64,000 bases of DNA from an uncultured Roseovarius sp. (GTDB lineage Bacteria; Pseudomonadota; Alphaproteobacteria; Rhodobacterales; Rhodobacteraceae): NCBI GenBank assembly GCA_947497295.1, contig CANMFU010000001.1, positions 186,001-250,000 of the forward strand, in the 5' to 3' direction. The translations under genes and the position numbers were made by a program. The notes below the pieces were generated by a model that made no database searches, was not told the origin of the DNA, and saw only the letters and a program-made list of their open reading frames with translations. Below are positions 1 to 13,014 of the stretch, piece after piece (positions within the stretch are counted from its first letter, which is position 1; every line of letters starts with the position of its first letter).

Positions 1-564
1 GCAGCCGCCGCCCGGGCGAAACGGATCGACGGTTTTACCGTCCTTGCGCACGCTGATATGAACATGCGGAAACTGCGTCCGTCCCGACAGCCCTATAAGT
101 CCAAGAGGCGCGCCGCGCTCTACGATGTCGCCTGCGCGCACCGTCAGCGAGCCCTGCCGCATATGGCACAGCTGCGTCTCCCAGCCGTGGCTGTGGTCGA
201 TCACGACACCGTTTCCGCAATCGCGCCCGGCCAGTTCGGCCGACGTCTCCTTGCTGTACATCTGGTCTGGCACATCATCGCGCACGCGCAGGACTGTGCC
301 TCCAGCGGGAGCGATGACAGTCACGCCTGCATGCATCGCAGCCAGCGATGGCAGACCAAAATCGGTGCCTTGGTGCCCGTCATAGCTTAGACCGCTGCAC
401 ATATAATCCTGCGCTGCGGGGCCGGGATCGTTATCGGGGTATTGCTGGATAAAGCAGGTATCGCCCAGCGTACAATCGGCCGGAAGGCTGAACCGAGGTT
501 CGGTCTGTTGGCCTGCGGCGCCAGCCATGAGGACCAGCGCCGCAAAAAGTTGCTTCAGGATCAT
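1..564 (-). CDS. M23 family metallopeptidase (3' end beyond window)
   Basis: Secreted zinc endopeptidase of the M23/LytM family, which cleaves peptide crosslinks in peptidoglycan. The first 188 codons are present; the gene runs off the left edge. A signal peptide (hydrophobic residues 5-17) starts the protein. Zinc ligands are visible as H64 and D68 (GHQGTDFG), and the HxH motif is H167/H169 (HVH). Several Cys residues (31, 37, 56, 116, 133) suggest periplasmic disulfides. Its ATG overlaps the clpA stop as ATGA, so it is probably translationally coupled to clpA. Confidence 0.85.
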   Translation of the reverse strand, partial: MILKQLFAALVLMAGAAGQQTEPRFSLPADCTLGDTCFIQQYPDNDPGPAAQDYMCSGLSYDGHQGTDFGLPSLAAMHAGVTVIAPAGGTVLRVRDDVPDQMYSKETSAELAGRDCGNGVVIDHSHGWETQLCHMRQGSLTVRAGDIVERGAPLGLIGLSGRTQFPHVHISVRKDGKTVDPFRPGGGC

Positions 565-2885
565 TCAGCCGTCAGGAGAGGGGGCTTTTTCCCGCTCAGG
601 CGCGGGGTGTCCGGGCCGTTGATTTGCAGGTCGATCTTGCCGTCTTTGACCGCCACTTTGACCACGCCACCTTTGGCCAGCTTGCCAAACAGAAGCTCTT
701 CGGCCAGCGGCTTCTTGATGTGCTCCTGAATTACGCGCGCAAGAGGGCGTGCGCCCATCTTTTCATCATACCCTCGGTCGGCCAGCCACTCTGCAGCGGG
801 CGTTGTCAGCTCGATTGTGACATTGCGATCCATCAACTGCGCCTCAAGTTGCAGCACGAACTTTTCGACCACCTGCATTATCACTTCTTTGGGCAGGGTG
901 CCGAAGGAAATGACAGCGTCCAGCCGGTTGCGGAATTCCGGCGTGAACGTTCGCTCGATCGCGGCCGTATCCTCGCCCTCGCGGCGGTCACGGCCAAAGC
1001 CGATGGCGGATTTCGCCATTTCGGACGCGCCGGCATTCGAGGTCATGATCAGGATCACGTTGCGGAAATCGACAGACCGACCGTTGTGATCCGTCAGCGT
1101 TCCGTGGTCCATCACCTGCAGCAGAATGTTGAACACGTCGGGATGCGCCTTCTCGATCTCGTCCAGCAGCAGCACGCAATGCGGATGCTGGTCGACGCCG
1201 TCGGTCAGCATGCCGCCCTGATCGAAGCCGACATAACCCGGAGGCGCGCCGATCAGGCGCGAAACCGCGTGCTTCTCCATATATTCGGACATGTCGAAGC
1301 GGATCAGCTCGACACCAAGCGTGTCGGCCAACTGCTTGGCCACTTCGGTCTTGCCCACACCGGTGGGACCCGCGAACAGATAGTTGCCGATGGGTTTCTC
1401 AGGCTCGCGCAGGCCCGCGCGGGCCAGTTTGATGGCCGAGCTGAGCGCGGTGATGGCGGCGTTCTGGCCGAAGACCACGCGCTTGAGCGACGTCTCCAGG
1501 TCGCGCAGCACCATCGCGTCATCCTTGGACACGTTTTTCGGCGGGATGCGGGCGATCTTGGCAACCACTGCCTCAATCTCCTTGACGCCAATGCTCTTGC
1601 GGCGCTTGGAAGCGACGACAAGATGCTGCGCCGCGCCGGCCTCGTCGATCACGTCGATCGCCTTGTCTGGCAGTTTGCGGTCATTGATGTAGCGCGCAGC
1701 CAGATCGACGGCGGTCTTGATCGCATCGTTGGTGTATTTGACGCTGTGATGCTCTTCGAAATAGGGCTTGAGGCCCTTGAGGATCTTGATCGAATCCTCA
1801 ACCGATGGCTCGGCCACGTCGATTTTCTGGAACCGGCGCGACAGCGCGCGGTCCTTCTCGAAATGCTGGCGGAATTCCTTGTAGGTCGTTGAGCCCATGC
1901 AGCGCAGTTTACCACCCTGAAGCGCAGGCTTCAGCAGGTTGGACGCATCCATCGCGCCGCCCGAAGTGGCGCCGGCGCCGATCACGGTGTGAATCTCATC
2001 AATGAAAAGCACCGCATCGGGATGGTTTTCCATCTCCGTCATCACGGCCTTCAGCCGCTCCTCGAAATCGCCGCGATAGCGGGTGCCGGCCAGAAGCGCG
2101 CCCATGTCGAGCGAATAGATCGTTGTTTTCGACAGGATCTCGGGCGTGTCGCCCTTCACGATCTTATACGCCAGACCCTCGGCGATGGCGGTCTTGCCGA
2201 CGCCGGGATCGCCCACCAGAAGCGGGTTATTCTTGCGGCGGCGGCAGAGCACCTGAATGCAGCGCTCAACCTCGTCGGCACGCCCGATCAGTGGATCGAC
2301 ATCGCCGGTGCGGGACTTTTCGTTCAGATCCACGCAATATTTTGCCAGGGCAGATTCGCCAGGCTCGACGACGCCTGCGTCTTTTGCACCATGTGAGGTG
2401 TCATCATCTGCCCCCTGAACCGGGCGTGCCTCGCCAAAGGCGGCATCTTTGGCCACGCCATGCGCGATGAAGTTGACGGCATCATAGCGTGTCATGTCCT
2501 GCTCTTGCAGGAAGTAGGCTGCGTTCGATTCGCGTTCGGCAAAGATGGCGACCAGCACGTTGGCGCCGGTCACTTCGGTGCGCCCCGAGGACTGGACATG
2601 AATCGCGGCGCGCTGAATCACGCGCTGGAACGCGGCGGTCGGGACCGCCTCGGAGCCTTCGATTTCGGTGACGAGGTTCGACAATTCGTCGTCGATGAAT
2701 TCGACAAGCGTGCCGCGCAAATCCTCCGTGTCGACGCTGCATGCCTTCAGCACGCGGTTCGCGTCGGGTTCGTCCACCAGCGCGAGCAAGAGATGCTCGA
2801 GCGTTGCAAATTCGTGCTGCCGCGCGTTAGCCAGCGCCAAAGCGGCGTGAATCGCCTGTTCCAGTGTTGTCGAGAATGAAGGCAC
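561..2885 (-). CDS. clpA: ATP-dependent Clp protease ATP-binding subunit ClpA
   Basis: AAA+ unfoldase that feeds substrates to ClpP. The 774-residue length is normal. It has an N-terminal Clp-N repeat domain (about 1-145), a first AAA+ module with Walker A GDPGVGKT at 225-232, and a second with GPTGVGKT at 506-513. The IGF loop at about 628-630 is the expected ClpP-docking tripeptide. The adaptor gene clpS, often next to clpA, is not adjacent here: upstream lies gloB across 153 bases. The start has a GGAG-type ribosome site in AAGGAGCACGACC. The downstream M23 gene overlaps by four bases. Confidence 0.98.
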   Translation of the reverse strand: MPSFSTTLEQAIHAALALANARQHEFATLEHLLLALVDEPDANRVLKACSVDTEDLRGTLVEFIDDELSNLVTEIEGSEAVPTAAFQRVIQRAAIHVQSSGRTEVTGANVLVAIFAERESNAAYFLQEQDMTRYDAVNFIAHGVAKDAAFGEARPVQGADDDTSHGAKDAGVVEPGESALAKYCVDLNEKSRTGDVDPLIGRADEVERCIQVLCRRRKNNPLLVGDPGVGKTAIAEGLAYKIVKGDTPEILSKTTIYSLDMGALLAGTRYRGDFEERLKAVMTEMENHPDAVLFIDEIHTVIGAGATSGGAMDASNLLKPALQGGKLRCMGSTTYKEFRQHFEKDRALSRRFQKIDVAEPSVEDSIKILKGLKPYFEEHHSVKYTNDAIKTAVDLAARYINDRKLPDKAIDVIDEAGAAQHLVVASKRRKSIGVKEIEAVVAKIARIPPKNVSKDDAMVLRDLETSLKRVVFGQNAAITALSSAIKLARAGLREPEKPIGNYLFAGPTGVGKTEVAKQLADTLGVELIRFDMSEYMEKHAVSRLIGAPPGYVGFDQGGMLTDGVDQHPHCVLLLDEIEKAHPDVFNILLQVMDHGTLTDHNGRSVDFRNVILIMTSNAGASEMAKSAIGFGRDRREGEDTAAIERTFTPEFRNRLDAVISFGTLPKEVIMQVVEKFVLQLEAQLMDRNVTIELTTPAAEWLADRGYDEKMGARPLARVIQEHIKKPLAEELLFGKLAKGGVVKVAVKDGKIDLQINGPDTPRLSGKKPPLLTAE

Positions 2886-2938
2886 GGTCGTGCTCCTTCT
2901 TGTCTGGTGTCGCGGGTCTTTGGCCAGTTTGGCCCCAT

Positions 2939-2950
2939 AACCTTAAGGTT
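2939..2950. promoter_or_regulatory. 12-bp perfect palindrome upstream of clpA
   Basis: AACCTTAAGGTT is a perfect 12-base palindrome, 53 bases before the clpA start codon. It sits in the only intergenic space upstream of clpA, so it could be an operator. No known regulator is recognised, and one short palindrome can occur by chance. Confidence 0.3.
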
Positions 2951-3038
2951 TGGTCGATAAGTCCACGGCTTCAAGTTTTTTTTCGCAAAGCGGCCCCAAT
3001 TTTCCGTGTTCGGGCGCCTGTGCATCGGTGGTTTGAGG

Positions 3039-3809
3039 TCAGAAATTGTCCTTGCGCTTGCGGATTTCGGCAAAGACAGCGGCGTCGGGGGCGTCCTGCA
3101 TGGCCAGATGCTCCCGGATGTCGGGGTCGGCCGCGCGCAGGAACGGGTTGGTGGCCAATTCGTCGGCCAAGGTGGAGGGAACAGTGGGGCGGCCTTGCTT
3201 GCGGGCCGCGCTGATTGCGTCTGAGCGAGATATAAGCGCGGAATTGCCTGGATCAACGGTCAGCGCGAATTTTGCGTTCGCTGCTGTGTATTCATGGCCT
3301 GAATAGACAACGGTTTCGGGCGGCAGCGCCATCAGCTTGCTGAGGGAGTGCCACATTTGGTCCGGCGTGCCCTCAAACACGCGCCCGCATCCCAGCGCCA
3401 TAAGGCTGTCGGCGGTGAAAACGGCGCGACTGGCCGGAAAATGCACCGCTATATGGCCGATAGTGTGGCCAGAGACGTCGATAACATGGCCGGTCTGGTC
3501 GCCGATCTGAATGATGTCGTCTTCGGCCACGGCAGTATCCAGCGGCGGCAAACGGTGCGCATCGGTAGCCGCGCCGATGACGGTTGCCGGATGCACAGCG
3601 AGCAGATCAGCAAGCCCCTGAACATGGTCGGCATGGTGATGCGTCAGCAAAACATGGCTAAGGGTCCAGTTCTTTTGCGCCAGCGCACGCAGGATCGGCG
3701 CCGTCTCGGGCACATCGACGCACAGCGTTGCACCGCTGCCCGCATCATGGGCGAGAAACGCATAGTTGTCCGCAAGGCACGGGATGGTCAGGATTTCGAA
3801 TGGCATCAC
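3039..3809 (-). CDS. gloB: Hydroxyacylglutathione hydrolase (glyoxalase II)
   Basis: Metallo-beta-lactamase-fold enzyme that hydrolyses S-lactoylglutathione to lactate and glutathione, the second step of methylglyoxal detoxification. The binuclear metal motif THHHADH is at residues 56-62, with further ligands in SGHTIGH and in the SGHEYT segment typical of glyoxalase II. The 256-residue length is normal. The C-terminal segment ends in the Arg/Lys-rich RKRKDNF typical of the family. A second Met follows the first, so the start is uncertain by one codon. It is divergent from the methyltransferase at 3903. Confidence 0.95.
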   Translation of the reverse strand: MMPFEILTIPCLADNYAFLAHDAGSGATLCVDVPETAPILRALAQKNWTLSHVLLTHHHADHVQGLADLLAVHPATVIGAATDAHRLPPLDTAVAEDDIIQIGDQTGHVIDVSGHTIGHIAVHFPASRAVFTADSLMALGCGRVFEGTPDQMWHSLSKLMALPPETVVYSGHEYTAANAKFALTVDPGNSALISRSDAISAARKQGRPTVPSTLADELATNPFLRAADPDIREHLAMQDAPDAAVFAEIRKRKDNF

Positions 3810-3902
3810 GCGTCTCCTGTTCGGTTCGAGCGGCGCTTGGGTGTTTGCGCGCGGTCTCTTCTAAGCTAGGGTCCAGCCTGACGGATCAAGGGCGCCACTG
3901 CA

Positions 3903-4649
3903 ATGCATGTCGACGTGCAGGAGTTACGGAATTTTTATTACCGCAGCACGCTGGGCCGCGCTGTTCAGAAAACCGTGCGCGCCGAGATTGCCCGCGTCTG
4001 GCCCGAGGCCAAGGGGCAAACCGTCGTTGGATTTGGCTTTGCCGTGCCATTTTTGCGCCCCTATCTACAGGATGCGCGGCGGGTGATCGCGCTGATGCCG
4101 GGGCAGCAGGGTGTGATGGCGTGGCCGCAGCACATGCCCAATATTTCCGTCCTGTGCAATGAAACACAGTGGCCGATCGAAACGGGCCATATCGACAAAC
4201 TGCTGGTGATGCACGCGCTGGAGGCCAGCCAGCGGCCCGACGATCTGCTGAATGAATGCTGGCGCGCGCTGGGGCCGGGGGGGTCGGCATTGTTCGTTGT
4301 GCCAAACCGGGCCGGACTGTGGTCGCGCAGTGACCGCACCCCTTTCGGATCGGGGCGACCGTACAGCCAGACCCAGCTGGAGGCGCTGCTCAAATCGCAC
4401 AGCTTCCTGCCCGAACAGCACATGACCACTTTGTATCAGCCGCCCAGCACGCGCCGTTTCTGGCGCAAGACGGCCGGCATGTGGGAACGGCTGGGGGGCA
4501 ACCTGTCGATGGTGGTGTCAGGCGGCGTGCTGATGGTCGAAGCGACCAAGCGCGTGCAGGCACCGCGCGGCCCCGGCCTGCGCGCCACGGTCCGCAAGCC
4601 ACTGGAGGCGCTCAACCCGCGCCCCAAGCCGGTTGCCGGGCAGGCATGA
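3903..4649 (+). CDS. Class I SAM-dependent methyltransferase
   Basis: Probable Methyltransf_11-type enzyme of 248 residues; the substrate is unknown. The SAM-binding motif I is a weak [13 protein letters not shown] around residue 40. The [10 protein letters not shown] segment and the following [21 protein letters not shown] match the post-motif region of this family. The Arg-rich C-terminal tail has no predicted function. The gene is divergent from gloB with about 90 bases between them. Confidence 0.8.
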   Translation: MHVDVQELRNFYYRSTLGRAVQKTVRAEIARVWPEAKGQTVVGFGFAVPFLRPYLQDARRVIALMPGQQGVMAWPQHMPNISVLCNETQWPIETGHIDKLLVMHALEASQRPDDLLNECWRALGPGGSALFVVPNRAGLWSRSDRTPFGSGRPYSQTQLEALLKSHSFLPEQHMTTLYQPPSTRRFWRKTAGMWERLGGNLSMVVSGGVLMVEATKRVQAPRGPGLRATVRKPLEALNPRPKPVAGQA

Positions 4650-5006
4650 GGCGTCTGCCTGCCCACACCATGCGGCAGCGTCAAACGGGCCCGATTGCTG
4701 AATACCTTGCGGGCAGAGGCGGTTAGCGCAAACATTTTCTCGATGCAGTGCAACCAGAATCGTCATAAGGTCACCGGGTTTTGTTTTTTTTTGACCATAA
4801 AAAGCTGCGCAATAACCGCCAGCTTGATCATGGTGTTGAAAAATATGCATTTTCTTCGCCATGCGCTGGCGCCTTAGCAACTTGCGAGGTGGGCAATGCT
4901 CTGCTAAACCCACGCCGGATTACACTGATAAGAGTATGAATGCTCGCCAACGCCCCTCAGCCGCGTCCGCGTCTGTCGTAGGGGCCAAATTGTCGAAAGG
5001 GTGGAC
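4650..5006. other. Leader region of the atp operon, no gene seen
   Basis: About 357 bases between the methyltransferase and atpH. No convincing gene was found. The operon promoter should lie here, but candidates such as TTGACC at 4791 or TTGCGA at 4882 lack a good -10 at 16-18 bases, so none is assigned. Confidence 0.5.
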
Positions 5007-5567
5007 GTGTCCGAACCAGCTTCGATCTCCTCGGGTATCGCCGAGCGTTATGCGACCGCGATATTTGAGTTAGCCCAAGACAGCAAAGACCTGCCCAAGC
5101 TTGAGACCGGCGTCGACGCCCTGTCCGAGGCGCTGAATGTCAGCTCCGATTTGCGCGACGTGATTTCCAGCCCGGTCCTCAGCCGGGAAGAGCAGGGCAA
5201 TGCCATTGCCGCAATTTCGAAACATCTCAAGCTGATCCCGGCATTGTCGCGCGGCTTGAGCCTGATGGCGCAAAAGCGTCGCCTGTTCGCGCTGCCGCAG
5301 CTGATTGCGCAACTGCGCGCGATGATCGCCGATCATAAGGGCGAAGTGCAGGCCGACGTCACCAGCGCCAAGGCACTGACCAAGACGCAGTCCGACAAGC
5401 TGGCCAAGACGTTGAAGGCCAATATTGGCAAGGACGTCAAGATTAATGCGACCGTTGACGAAAGCCTCGTCGGCGGTCTTATCGTAAAAGTGGGCTCGAA
5501 GATGATCGACACGTCGATCCGCTCCAGGCTTGCATCGCTCCAGAATTCAATGAAAGAGGTCGGATAA
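5007..5567 (+). CDS. atpH: F1F0 ATP synthase subunit delta
   Basis: Delta subunit of the F1 peripheral stalk, linking F1 to the b subunits. The 186-residue length is normal and the sequence matches the OSCP/delta family (ERYATAIFEL near the N-terminus, GGLIVKVGSKMIDTSIRSRL near the C-terminus). I chose the GTG at 5007, not the in-frame GTG at 5001. The ribosome site GAAAGG (4995-5000) would touch a start at 5001 but sits six bases before 5007, and VSEPASISSG is the usual N-terminus in roseobacters. The stop is directly followed by the atpA ATG. It is the first gene of atpHAGDC; the F0 genes lie elsewhere, as is usual in alphaproteobacteria. Confidence 0.95.
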   Translation: MSEPASISSGIAERYATAIFELAQDSKDLPKLETGVDALSEALNVSSDLRDVISSPVLSREEQGNAIAAISKHLKLIPALSRGLSLMAQKRRLFALPQLIAQLRAMIADHKGEVQADVTSAKALTKTQSDKLAKTLKANIGKDVKINATVDESLVGGLIVKVGSKMIDTSIRSRLASLQNSMKEVG

Positions 5568-7106
<1,539 letters not shown>

Positions 7107-7121
7107 AAGGGAGATAAGGCA

Positions 7122-9448
<2,327 letters not shown>

Positions 9449-9455
9449 TGCATCT

Positions 9456-9481
9456 GCCGGACCGCCGCTGCGCGGTCCGGC
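9456..9481 (+). other. Intercistronic stem-loop between atpD and atpC
   Basis: GCCGGACCGC and GCGGTCCGGC form a perfect 10-base-pair stem with a six-base loop. No U-tract follows, so it is unlikely to be a strong intrinsic terminator. It may protect the upstream mRNA or reduce expression of atpC, whose product is needed at one copy against three beta subunits. The function is inferred. Confidence 0.6.
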
Positions 9482-9507
9482 GCTTCGCCCAATGAAGGAG
9501 GCCACCC

Positions 9508-9933
9508 ATGGCTGACACAGTGCAATTCGATCTGGTATCGCCCGAGCGCCTTCTGACATCGGTTCAGGCGCGCGAAGTGCAGATTCCCGGCGCCGAGGGC
9601 GATCTGACGGCGATGGCTGACCACGCGCCGCTGATCACCACGCTGCGCCCCGGTATCGTCCGGGTCATTTCGGACAAGGGCGAAGATGAATACGCCGTCA
9701 CCGGCGGCTTTGCCGAGATCAACGCAGATGGCGTTTCGGTTCTGGCCGAGCAGGCGATCCACCGTACAGATTTGACGCAAGAACACTTCAAGAAGCTGGT
9801 CGCTGAAGCGACCGACCGGCTTGCGCGCGCTCAGGAGACGTTCAAGAATGAACCCGGCCCGGTCGACGATGCGGCCAAACTGCTGGCCGACATGGTCGCG
9901 ATGGGCGATCACATGGGCCTGAGCGGGTACTGA
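9508..9933 (+). CDS. atpC: F1F0 ATP synthase subunit epsilon
   Basis: Epsilon subunit of the F1 central stalk, coupling gamma to the c-ring. It has 141 residues. The N-terminal beta-sandwich domain is clear ([33 protein letters not shown], VTGGFAEI). The C-terminal helical part is short. An excellent ribosome site, AAGGAGG, precedes the ATG. It is the last gene of the operon and is followed by a terminator. Confidence 0.97.
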   Translation: MADTVQFDLVSPERLLTSVQAREVQIPGAEGDLTAMADHAPLITTLRPGIVRVISDKGEDEYAVTGGFAEINADGVSVLAEQAIHRTDLTQEHFKKLVAEATDRLARAQETFKNEPGPVDDAAKLLADMVAMGDHMGLSGY

Positions 9934-9962
9934 TCTTCGCCGAAACCCTTAACATTCGGACA

Positions 9963-9989
9963 GGGCCTGCATTTTGCAGGCCCTTTTTT
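9963..9989 (+). terminator. Rho-independent terminator of the atp operon
   Basis: GGGCCTGC and GCAGGCCC form a perfect eight-base-pair stem with an ATTTT loop, followed by six T residues. It lies 30 bases after the atpC stop. Confidence 0.95.
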
Positions 9990-10061
9990 CTGTCGGGATC
10001 ATACCTTTCGTCGAAAATGAGGGTTATGTTCAGTAGTGGTCTTGGATAACGATCGAGTGGT

Positions 10062-10412
10062 ATGAGAAGACTGGATACGAGGCTAATCGGGGTTGACCAA
10101 GGCGAGGTGGTCTTGTTTTCAGAGTATGAAAGCGGCGGTACAATGTGGACCGGCGCAGGGGAGCGTATGCGGCGTCACTCTGTGCGGTTTTCCGAGCGAT
10201 ATCGTGAACCCCCCATTGTTCATTGCGCATTATCGATGTGGGATATCGACAACGGCACGAATGCGCGGGTCGAGGTCAGCGCCGATAGCATCACCGAAAT
10301 CGGGTATGACGTTGTTTTCCGCACTTGGGCTGACACGCGCATCGCGCGCGCCCGCGTGACTTGGATGGCGATTGGAGAGATTAATCACGAGGATGACTGG
10401 GATCTGTACTAG
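10062..10412 (+). CDS. H-type lectin domain-containing protein
   Basis: Small 116-residue protein whose second half matches the H-type lectin fold (snail agglutinin/discoidin C-terminal type). The telltale features are FSERYREPPIV, a WDIDNGTNARVEV strand, and the FRTWADTRIARARVTWMAIG end. In known members this trimer- or hexamer-forming domain binds GalNAc-like sugars. No signal peptide or membrane segment is seen, so a cytoplasmic location is likely and the ligand is unknown. The ribosome site is weak (GAGTGG). It stands alone after the atp terminator and converges with prs. Confidence 0.75.
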   Translation: MRRLDTRLIGVDQGEVVLFSEYESGGTMWTGAGERMRRHSVRFSERYREPPIVHCALSMWDIDNGTNARVEVSADSITEIGYDVVFRTWADTRIARARVTWMAIGEINHEDDWDLY

Positions 10413-10472
10413 CCACTCCGCCCGGCGCCGTGGCCGGGGGCGGGCGGGCAAATCCTGCTCCGGGCGCCTAGA

Positions 10473-11489
10473 TCAGTTTCCGAACTGGCCTTCGTAGACC
10501 GGCTCCAGCGTCGGCGTGTCGAACAGCGATGACACGGACGTCCCGTTCCAGATGTTCAGGATCGCTTGCGCGAATACCGGGGCGGTCGGGATGATGCGGA
10601 TGTTCGGGGTTGCCTTGACCGCCTCGGTCGGCTCGATCGTGTCGGTAATCACCATGGATTTCAGCACCGAGTTTGTCACCCGCTCGACCGCTGGACCGGA
10701 CATGACGCCGTGAGTGGTATAGGCATGTACCTCGGCAGCGCCGTTCTCGATCAGCACCTCTGCCGCCTTGCACAGCGTGCCAGCGGTGTCGCACATATCG
10801 TCGATGATGATGCATTTCTTGCCGGTCACGTCGCCGATGATGGTCATCTCGGCCACTTCGCCGGCCTTTTCGCGGCGCTTGTCCACGATGGCCAGAGGGG
10901 CGGCGATCCGTTTTGCCAATTCACGCGCGCGCGCCACGCCGCCCACATCGGGTGATACGATCATCACATCGTCAAGGCTGCCCTTGAACTGCTTCATGAT
11001 GTCCAGCGCAAAGACCGGCGACGCATAAAGGTTATCGACCGGAATGTCGAAAAACCCTTGGATCTGTGCCGCATGCAGATCCATCGTCAGCACCCGCTCG
11101 ATACCGGCCTCGACCAGCATGTTCGCCACCAGCTTGGCCGAAATCGGCGTGCGCGCCTTGCTGCGTCGATCTTGCCGAGCGTAGCCGAAATAGGGAATCA
11201 CGGCGGTGATGCGCGCGGCCGAGGACCGGCGCAGCGCGTCGGCCATGATCAGCAGTTCCATCAGGTTGTCATTGGCCGGGTTCGAGGTGGGCTGGATGAT
11301 GAACATATCTTCGCCGCGCACATTCTCGAACACTTCGACGAAAATCTCGCCATCGTTGAACCGTTCGACCCGCGCATCGACGAGGCCGACATTGACGCCC
11401 CGGTGCATCGACATGCGCCGCGCAATTGCTGTGGCCAGCGGCATGTTGGCATTGCCTGAAATAAGCTTCGGCTCGGATGTGGATGACAT
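10473..11489 (-). CDS. prs: Ribose-phosphate pyrophosphokinase
   Basis: Makes PRPP from ribose 5-phosphate and ATP for nucleotide, histidine and tryptophan synthesis. The 338 residues carry the class I PRPP synthase features: the [10 protein letters not shown] segment, YFGYARQDR, the [12 protein letters not shown] region and the PRPP-binding loop [11 protein letters not shown] chose the ATG at 11489 ([12 protein letters not shown]), preceded by a GGGGGAA ribosome site, rather than an upstream in-frame start at 11540. The gene is divergent from the isomerase at 11599. Confidence 0.96.
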   Translation of the reverse strand: MSSTSEPKLISGNANMPLATAIARRMSMHRGVNVGLVDARVERFNDGEIFVEVFENVRGEDMFIIQPTSNPANDNLMELLIMADALRRSSAARITAVIPYFGYARQDRRSKARTPISAKLVANMLVEAGIERVLTMDLHAAQIQGFFDIPVDNLYASPVFALDIMKQFKGSLDDVMIVSPDVGGVARARELAKRIAAPLAIVDKRREKAGEVAEMTIIGDVTGKKCIIIDDMCDTAGTLCKAAEVLIENGAAEVHAYTTHGVMSGPAVERVTNSVLKSMVITDTIEPTEAVKATPNIRIIPTAPVFAQAILNIWNGTSVSSLFDTPTLEPVYEGQFGN

Positions 11490-11598
11490 GGCTGTGGTTC
11501 CCCCGGGGTGGCCGCATGGGCAGATTCGCTGCGTTGACACCGCTTAGCACGCGCGTAGGGTCGGGCAAAGCAGCAGGCACCGGAAGGACGCGTAAAAC

Positions 11599-12192
11599 AT
11601 GGCTCAGATAGATTATTTTTTCTCGGTACTTTCGCCCTATGCCTATCTGGCGGGCGGTCGGTTGGAGGAAATCGCGCAAGCGCGCGGGGCGCGGATCACC
11701 TACAAGCCGATTGATTTCATGGCTGTTATGGCAAATTTTGCCGGTCCGGCCGGGGTGCATCCAGCGCGGCTGGGATATATGTCGCAGGATATTGTGCGTC
11801 TGGCGGCGCGGCAGAATATGCCGCTGACTGCGCGGCCTGCTCATTGGCCCGCAAATCCGGCGCCTGCATCCTATGCAATTATTGCGGCGCAGGCCGCCAA
11901 GGGCGGCGACACCGGCGCGCTGGTGCGCGGCTTCATGCGTGCGTGCTGGGCCGAGGATCGGGACGTTGCGGAGGATGCCGTTCTACGCAGTTGTCTGAGC
12001 GATGCGGGCTTTGATCCTGGACTTGCCGATAGTGGCCTGCTGCAAGGGGCAGAAACCTATGCCGCGAATAATGATGAGGCGGTGCAGCGGGGCGTGATCG
12101 GTGTTCCGTTTTATCTGACCGAGGACGGTGCGGCGTTCTGGGGGCAGGACCGGCTGGAGGATCTGGACCACCATCTGGCGGCTATTTCCTGA
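11599..12192 (+). CDS. 2-hydroxychromene-2-carboxylate isomerase-like (DsbA/GST-kappa fold)
   Basis: A 197-residue thioredoxin-fold protein of the HCCA isomerase/GST kappa family. The N-terminal YFFSVLSPYAYLAG carries the Ser that binds glutathione in place of the DsbA Cys. The C-terminal GVIGVPFYL supplies the cis-Pro loop. The founding members isomerise an intermediate of naphthalene breakdown, but no aromatic catabolism genes are nearby, so a general glutathione-dependent role is more likely. An AAGGACGC ribosome site precedes it. The hydrolase gene follows after one base. Confidence 0.85.
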   Translation: MAQIDYFFSVLSPYAYLAGGRLEEIAQARGARITYKPIDFMAVMANFAGPAGVHPARLGYMSQDIVRLAARQNMPLTARPAHWPANPAPASYAIIAAQAAKGGDTGALVRGFMRACWAEDRDVAEDAVLRSCLSDAGFDPGLADSGLLQGAETYAANNDEAVQRGVIGVPFYLTEDGAAFWGQDRLEDLDHHLAAIS

Positions 12193-12193
12193 C

Positions 12194-13006
12194 ATGCCGC
12201 GCGGTGAAAGGGGTGGTTTCCCAACATTCTGGACGACTTACGGACAGGGGCCGCGCGCCGGGCTGATGATCCATTGCAGCCTTGCTGATTCGGGCATTTG
12301 GGGCGGTATGGCGCAGTCACTGTCGGGTGCGCTGACGATGACGGCGTTTGACATGCCCGGCCATGGCCGCAGCGGTGATTGGGACGCCCGCGGCGAGATG
12401 AGCGCGGTTTGCGCCGGGATCGCCTCTGACTTTGCGCAAGAAACAGGCCCTGTCGACGTGATTGGCCACAGTTTTGGTGCGGTCATTGCCCTTCGATTGG
12501 CGGTGGAGCGGCCGCACCTCGTCCGCTCACTGGTGATGATCGAGCCGGTCTTTTTTGCGGCTGGCTTGCGCAGCCAGCCTGCTGCCTGCGCCGCGCATCT
12601 GTCCGAACAGTGCGCGTTTGAGGCGGCCTTAAATGCGGGTGATCTGGCTGCGGCGGCGCGAAATTTTATCGGCCAGTGGGGCGGCGGGCGGCCCTGGGAC
12701 AGTTTCAGCGCTGACCGGCAAGCCCGCATCGCGCAGCAGATGCCGCTGATCGCCGCGGCGGGACCTGCGCTATATGAGGATGTAGGCGGATTGCTGGCAC
12801 CCGGCGTTCTGGAGGGCGTCGATATCCCTACGCTGCTATTGGAAGGTAGCAACGCGCCCGAGATTATTTCCGCCATCAATGCGGCGCTTGCGGCCCGTTT
12901 GCCGCGTGTCCGGCGCGGCGTGATTGGCGGTGCAGGGCATATGTCGGTTGCCACGCATGCGGATCAAGTGAGCGCGGAAGTGCTGCGTTTCCTGGCCGAG
13001 ACCTGA
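12194..13006 (+). CDS. Alpha/beta fold hydrolase
   Basis: A 270-residue hydrolase. The nucleophile elbow GHSFGA places Ser at residue 93, an oxyanion region precedes it (FDMPGHGRSG), and the catalytic His is in GGAGHMS near the C-terminus. The substrate is unknown. I chose the ATG at 12194, just after the isomerase stop, with the upstream in-frame region considered out-of-frame overlap. The tight spacing suggests co-transcription with the isomerase-like gene. Confidence 0.85.
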   Translation: MPRGERGGFPTFWTTYGQGPRAGLMIHCSLADSGIWGGMAQSLSGALTMTAFDMPGHGRSGDWDARGEMSAVCAGIASDFAQETGPVDVIGHSFGAVIALRLAVERPHLVRSLVMIEPVFFAAGLRSQPAACAAHLSEQCAFEAALNAGDLAAAARNFIGQWGGGRPWDSFSADRQARIAQQMPLIAAAGPALYEDVGGLLAPGVLEGVDIPTLLLEGSNAPEIISAINAALAARLPRVRRGVIGGAGHMSVATHADQVSAEVLRFLAET

Positions 13007-13014
13007 GCCGCGCG

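Noticed and set aside
624..1892. 422-codon open frame antisense to clpA
   Set aside because: clpA is certain, and the antisense product has no recognisable motif.
4791..4820. TTGACC as -35 of the atp promoter
   Set aside because: No acceptable -10 at 16-18 bases; other candidates in the leader are no better.
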